The notes under the pieces were generated by a model that ran no database searches, was not told the origin of the DNA, and worked only from the letters and a program-made list of their open reading frames with translations. Positions 58,801 to 64,000 of a stretch of DNA of 64,000 nucleotides are shown here, piece by piece. The position numbers were made by a program, and so were the translations under genes. How positions within the stretch are numbered: position 1 is the first letter of the stretch; every line of letters begins with the position of its first letter. Source of the stretch: Populus alba (lineage: Eukaryota; Streptophyta; Magnoliopsida; Malpighiales; Salicaceae); the NCBI RefSeq assembly GCF_005239225.2, contig NC_133288.1:10236169-10300168 (forward strand), read 5' to 3'.

Positions 58801-60076
58801 TGGCTGGACCCTACGACAACTTGATATCAACAACGCATTTTTACAAGGTACACTTATTGAGAATGTATACATGAGTCAGCCGCATGGATTCATTGACACA
58901 GACTTCCCATCTCATGTGTGTAAGCTTCAGAAAGCTATCTATGGTTTAAAACAGGCTCCTCGCGCCTGGTATCATGAACTCCACTCGTTCCTTCTTCAGT
59001 CCGGGTTCACAAACTCCCATGCCGACACTTCCTTATTCGTCCTCACCACTGATAAACATTTTCTCTATATACTCGTTTATGTTGACGATCTCATCATTAC
59101 TGGGGATGCTGCTCCCATGGTCAATCAGTTCATCACTCTGCTGGCTCATCGGTTCTCTTTGAAGGATCTTGGAAACTTGTCATATTTTCTTGGGCTCGAA
59201 ATTCTTCCAAACCATCATGGTTTTCTGTTGTCTCAACGTCGGTATCTGATTGACCTTCTCACTCGAACTCACATGACTGATGCTAAATCTGTTTCCACTC
59301 CTCTACCATCCGGCACCACCATCTCCCTTTACTTAGGAGATGCCTTATCTGATCCTACAGAATTTCATTCAGTTGTGGGCTGTCTACAATATCTACTTCT
59401 CACACGTCTGGATATTGCCTATGCAGTCAATAAACTCTCCCAATTCATGCACAAGCCAACCACTGAACACTGGACTCTTGTCAAACGCTTGCTACGTTAT
59501 TTGTGTGGTACTCATGATCATGGTCTTCAGCTTTATAGTGCTTCTCCCCCTTCCCTCCATGCATTTTCTGATGCCTTACATGCCTATTCTGATGTTGACT
59601 AGGCCGGTGATCCAGACCACTTCTTTTCCACAAGTGCCTATATTATGTATCTTGGTAGCAACCCAATTTCCTGGAGCTCTAAAAAGCAGAAAACCATTGC
59701 CCGCTCTTCCACTGAGGTAGAGTATAGGTCGGTTGCCAACACCGCTGCAGAACTCAATTGGATATCCTCCTTGCTACATGATCTTGGCCTCCCATTACTA
59801 GCTTGTCCAGTCATTTACTGCGACAATGTTGGGGTTACTCAGTTGTGCTCTAATCCTGTTTTCCACTCCAGAATGAAGCATGTTGCCATCGATTTCCACT
59901 TCATACGTGATCAAGTACAAAAAGGCACTCTCCGTGTTGCTCACGTTTCCTCCACTGATCAACTAGCTGACCTCTTCACTAAACCGCTCTCCAGAGTTCG
60001 TTTTATGTTTCTACGTGACAAGATTGGTCTCTCATGCCGAGCTCCATCTTGCGGCGGGATAACAGACACACAATAA
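55868..60076 (+). pseudogene. Copia gag-pol polyprotein with four in-frame stops
   Basis: One frame runs from MTTTIFNTND to the end near 60076 without a frameshift. Order: gag (AWKLQFQTLFIGYDL), zinc knuckle CQICRIQGHTAKYC (CX2CX4HX4C, near 56750), protease WLLDSGASHHVT (56890), GAG-pre-integrase WHHKLGHP and CDACHC, integrase (FSDVW, YSDNGGEY, HTPEHNGFSERRH), RT ([11 protein letters not shown], then YVDDLIITG near 59080) and RNase H (YCDN, LADLFTKPL). Stops: TAA 56177, TAA 57635, TAA 58541, TAG 59600. The third replaces the usual Gln in WRQAMSEE, and the fourth the Trp of D-W-A. Each is one C-to-T or G-to-A change from the expected codon (57635 less certain). Confidence 0.92.
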
Positions 60077-60268
60077 TCCACACTGGCAAAACCAGTAGTG
60101 CACCACTATATAACAAACACTGCACAAATCTGTTATACTCCCATACATATAGGCAACCAATATGTATAGGCAATCTGTTAGACATTCTGTTAACATATTC
60201 TTTATTTACTGTATATATACATGTGTTATGCATTTAATAAAGTAAGCCATTTCACAATACTGTTATCA
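60060..60268 (+). repeat. 3' LTR of the copia element
   Basis: Same 209 bp as the 5' LTR with six substitutions, preceded by the purine-rich TTGCGGCGGGA tract (about 60050-60059). Confidence 0.95.
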
Positions 60269-60273
60269 ATAAC

Positions 60274-61109
60274 ACCGTGATTTTAAGTAGACTGTGCGGT
60301 TCTTTATGAGCTTCATAATAGCAATGAAATTAAAGACAGAAACTAGCAGGAGCCACGTACAATATGAAGGAATCACATGAAAACATAAACAATCTTGGTC
60401 ATGATAAAAATAATAATTGAATCATATGGTATTTTTCAAAGCAAAACCAACATCTCCTAAGGATCCTTCCCTTCTATGTGTAAAAGGACATGTTAAGGAT
60501 TGTTGTTTGTAAAATAAAAGATAGAAGATCCGTCACTACCATACATGCCCTTTTGAATGACCCTCCACTGCTACATTTCTTAGCCTTTTTCTTTTTTAGT
60601 GAGTGTACAGAGACTTCTTTTTTCATGAATGGTTACAAATTGAAATACCAAACCCTAATTTTTGGATGCTACAAGCTGCCCTTTCTTACGTCGATTGCGT
60701 GTGTTCCGTGTACGCTCAAGAGCCTTAATACCTAAGTATTTGACTTGGACCTTCTTATAAAATACTTATAAGTATAATCAAATGTTAATCACGAGTTCAG
60801 GAAAAACATTAATGAAACATTTAAGGATGATAAAGAATGTTGCCTCATCTGGGAAGTTCTTGTACTACTAAGGAATTGTTTGACTTTGTTGTATTGTATT
60901 ATATACTTTTAGTAAATTGTCATTTTCAATGTATGATTAATATGTTTCGAACTTCGTAGAAATGTCAGCAGTATAATTTATATGATTTCGCTACGTGCAA
61001 AAGGTTTGTCCGGGATTTGAGTGTTGGAAAATTCTATAAAGAAAAAGAAAAAAAAATATTCGATGCCATTTTAGATTGTAACTTGTTATTTGACACGGAA
61101 ATCGTCGCA
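60274..61109. other. Intergenic, no gene seen
   Basis: Balanced stretches near 60350-60700 carry no recognisable coding pattern. The rest is AT-rich. Confidence 0.45.
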
Positions 61110-62280
61110 GGGCTGATAATGTTTTTCAGCCAAAAACACAAAAATACAGCTCCTCTAACACGTTTTTAGATATCAAATGTAAAAAAATTAAAGGATAAAA
61201 TTAAAAATAAATATATTTAATTCAAATTATAATAAAAGCAAGCTTGATTTAATGAGAATTAACTTGTCAAATCGATGATTTAGATCATACACGATTGAAT
61301 TTAATATATTTTTATTTTTAAAATTATTTTTCATTTAATTAGATGTCAACTAGGTGCATGAGACTTTGTTTTTATATATCAAACTTGTTTTTTTTTTTTT
61401 AAAAAAAAAAAAACATAAGGGTTGTGTGTAAGATTGAAATAAAAAAAAAATTATGAATTTTTTTTAAAGTTTCATAAAAAAGAGTTTTTTTTCAAGTCAA
61501 ATAAAAAAAGACCTTTAAAAAACAAATAAATGATGTATTTTTTTTTTAATTTTAAGAGGTAAAAAACACATTAAATTAAAAAAAAAAAAACAGGCAAGGC
61601 ACATGAGCCTACCCATTAGTCTTACTTATAAAAAGGCCTAGCTCATGCGCTAGACCTTTTATTTTGTTAATAGTAAGGGATAGATGATGTATCGTCCACC
61701 ACTCTTTTTTAAATTATTAAAGGGCTAACGATGTGTCGTCCATCATTTAAAAAAAAAAAATTATAGATGACTCGTCATTTGCTGGCCTAGTTTTCAGAAA
61801 CTAAAGGTCGTTGGAAAATCAGACTCTATGTATTTTTTGCTCAAAAAATTATTTCGTAACACTTTTTTTTTACTTAAAACATGCACATAGAAAGCATCTT
61901 AGACACCATGATATGCCCATATATAGGTTCAAAAAACTCAAGAAACCAAACAAAAACTCGAAATTAACCTGAAATAAAAAAAATTATTGAGCTCAAACAC
62001 ATATTTTTAGGTAATTTGGAGGTGAAAAAACACCTATGTGAAACTCCCCTCACTAAATGAAACCTTTAGATACTAAAATTGACTATTTTAACGACTAGAA
62101 TCGGTGTTAATGGTGATTTTCTCTCTCCTATGCTGAAACTTAGTGACTTTCTCTCTCATCTCTTCAACTAGGGACCCATAAATAAAGATATGAAGTTTTG
62201 GACTAAAATTGATTTTTTAAAAAATGTAGGAATTAGAGGACCTAATATTTATAATTCAGAAAATATGTAGACTATAATAA
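61110..62280 (-). repeat. Inverted copy of the dispersed repeat family
   Basis: On the minus strand the order matches 28460-29780: a GAGAGAGAAAATC block near 62115, ATGACGAGTCATC-type box near 61770, GGACGACACATCGTTAGCC near 61725, then AT-rich tail. The repeated GTCGTCCA / ATCGTCCACC words at 61690 and 61737 show an internal duplication. Confidence 0.45.
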
Positions 62281-62999
62281 ACATTTCATAAAAGTTCGAT
62301 AAAGCCAGTCGTTTCCTTCTCATTTTTTACTTTAATCCCTCTCTTTTAATCTTACCATTTCCTAAGAAATCCCTAAACATTAGATTATTTAGGGATATCT
62401 TTGAACCATACGCCAAAACTAAATTTATTCTCCAAATGGGGCTTATTTTCGTATTAATTTTGTGCGTTTTTAAAAATAAATTCAGTTACTAAGATTAAAA
62501 TTTGAATTCAAGAAAACAAGGAAACCCTTGTCCACCATTGCTCTAACTCTTGAGGTTTCTTATAGCCATTTGCATTTCATTTTCTTTTGCCGCTTGTAAT
62601 TGATGAATTAATCTGTAAAGGAATAGCCAAAGCGCACAGTACAAGAGGGAGCAGCATTGGATCCCTTAGAAATGTTTCCATCAAAGAAGTAAAAGGCATT
62701 AAACAGAAATCTAAATCAAAGGGCACACAGCAAGCTTTGATTACGACATGACTGCCTACATCACACACAAAGCTAAAATCTAGAACATCTTTTTGCAGAG
62801 CTCGGTGGGCATGCAAATGCAAAGCTCACCAAAAACCCTTTCTCTCTTTTCCTTCTAAAGGTGTAGATCATGGTGGTTTCTCTCTTTTCCTTCCCTTCTT
62901 TCTTCCATGGTTCGTGAAAATGGACGGATAGATTCATTGTTTTCATCAATCAACCGATCAATCAAAGATAGATCACAACACCACTAACTTACATGAGAA
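62281..62999. other. Possible transcribed flank, no gene identified
   Basis: 62540-62990 is balanced in composition and could be UTR or exon of a minus-strand gene whose promoter would lie at 63000-63300. A minus-strand frame of 81 codons (62822-62577) stays open but resembles no family. Confidence 0.3.
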
Positions 63000-63420
63000 C
63001 ATATTCTCTTCTTTTTAGTTTCTTTTTCTTTACCTTTTCTTTACTTTCTCTCTTTCTCTTGGCCGCCAAACCCCTATAAATCCTACGTGGGCATGGCTTC
63101 TACGCGCTCCTGGCTCGCCATGGACACGAAAGAATTTCTGAGAAAAGATTGAGCCTCAAACCCTTGATCCATGCATGGGCATATCCGACAGAAAGCGGCC
63201 AAGTGGGGTCCTACAAAGTCAGCCGTAGCCAATAAGATCAGATATCATGTCCACGTTGGACCCCACTTGAGGGGTCATATCTTCGTCAAACAAGAATCCC
63301 ACAAACTTTTGTGTTTACTTTTCTTCTCATCTACTCCTATGGTGTGAACATTAGCTGAGAGATATTCTTTAGAAGCACGTTTGTGCTTGCGTCTTGATCT
63401 CTGGTGAAGTTGCCAGAAAA
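63000..63420. promoter_or_regulatory. Promoter-like segment with paired TCP-type sites
   Basis: AAGTGGGGTCC (63201-63211) and GGACCCCACTT (63258-63268) form an exact 11 bp inverted pair; both fit the TCP consensus GTGGGNCC. Between them are a CCAAT box (about 63230) and GATATC. A TATAAATC box (about 63077) and TACGTGGG lie to the left. The content is GC-rich for this window. The gene driven is unclear; minus-strand transcription toward 62800 or plus-strand transcription beyond the window are both possible. Confidence 0.45.
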
Positions 63421-64000
63421 AAAAAAAAAAAAAAAAATCTTTGGTGCCATTGCATCGTATCTTTGCAGGATCTCCTAGAGCCTGATTACAGTCTTTAAAA
63501 TCTTGTACTTCATTTCACCAAAATAAATAAATAAATAAATCTTGTACTTCAAGGGTTTCCCCCCCCTTTATGGAGTGTCTCCTCGTGGGGATAGAAAATT
63601 GATATTTTATGCATGATCAGGGTGTTCATAAAGTCGTGGTGGTGGCCCGGACACCCCAGGTTAATTAATAACATGTATTTGGTTTAACTAATATTTAAGG
63701 AATTTCTCGAGGCATGGAGAGAGATACTTATCCAATATATGATTTTTTTTGTGATCAATTATGAACTAAACTAGAATATTTGTTAATAATAAGATTGTTA
63801 TTAGCATCGATATTAAAATTACAATGCAAGATTTAAGGTTCGATTTCTAAATACTTGTACATAGAAAAACGGAGATGAGCTCAAATTGGAGACTTGGTCC
63901 TATGAAACACCCAGGTACAGAGCATCGGGCTACAATCTGTGGTGGTAGGATGAGACCGTGCTATTAAGAATTGAGCTATAAATATCATCAGCAAGAATTA
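63421..64000. other. Window end, no gene seen
   Basis: A 21-base A run lies near 63417-63437, an (AAAT)n run near 63523-63540, and GGTGGCCCGGACACCCC near 63640, which resembles a SINE tail without promoter boxes. Nothing else can be assigned. Confidence 0.35.

Larger units (their letters stand above)
55581..60268 (+). mobile_element. Structurally complete Ty1/copia retrotransposon (4,688 bp)
   Basis: Two 209 bp LTRs, a primer-binding site, a single-frame gag-pol and a purine-rich tract precede the 3' LTR. ATAAC flanks both ends (55576-55580 and 60269-60273), a clean 5 bp target duplication. Compact size and short LTRs suit the Ale/Retrofit type. LTRs differ at 6 of 209 positions. In-frame stops mean it can no longer move on its own. 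Confidence 0.95.

Noticed and set aside
62800..62830. TGCATTTGCA on the minus strand resembling the miR530 seed
   Set aside because: The 3' half does not match and no foldback partner is nearby.
63590..63660. Second SINE at the window end
   Set aside because: Only a GGCCCGGACACCCC tail-like stretch is visible; no box A or B could be found upstream.

Overview
The window is nuclear DNA of a eudicot plant, most likely a Salicaceae member such as Populus or Salix. Seen directly: GT-AG introns with U-rich acceptors, very AT-rich intergenic DNA, and plant-only families (OVATE, IDD zinc fingers, PPR, Ty1/copia and Ty3/gypsy elements, a tRNA-derived SINE). The Salicaceae assignment is inferred from repeat style and protein similarity recalled from memory, not from a search.

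Layout. 1-4.8 kb holds repeats only: a ~490 bp foldback, tandem repeats and microsatellites. 4.9-20 kb is a gene block: an OVATE family gene (+), a 5'-truncated SF3B4/SAP49 copy (-), a P-class PPR gene (-) and a 13-exon U2AF65 gene (-). From memory this matches Arabidopsis At2g18500-At2g18520 plus its paralogous segment At4g36680-At4g36690. 20-40 kb has no convincing gene. It holds a decayed minus-strand Ty3/gypsy element with a terminal-inverted-repeat element nested in it, dispersed repeat copies, local tandem duplications and a SINE. 40.3-42.7 kb is an INDETERMINATE-DOMAIN (IDD) zinc-finger gene (+). 44-47 kb carries two MITE-like elements. 49.9-52.6 kb is a PP2C phosphatase gene (+). 53.4-60.3 kb is a retrotransposon cluster: a gypsy 3' end (-), a copia 3' half with an insertion (+), and a structurally complete copia element with two 209 bp LTRs (+). 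The last 1.7 kb looks promoter-like but no gene is identifiable.

How the genes relate. U2AF65 and SF3B4 both act at branch point and 3' splice-site recognition. They sit within 10 kb, although this SF3B4 copy has lost its first RRM and most of the second. The OVATE and IDD genes encode transcriptional regulators. PPR and PP2C probably act in organelles.

Points needing care. Two otherwise clean genes each carry one single-base indel at a homopolymer: an extra T in U2AF65 exon 8 and a missing A in PP2C exon 1. In both, correcting that one base gives a CDS length divisible by three. These may be assembly errors or young null alleles. I found no clearly new molecular system. The least ordinary material is a modular element family: two copies share a core containing a 55 bp palindrome but have unrelated ends.
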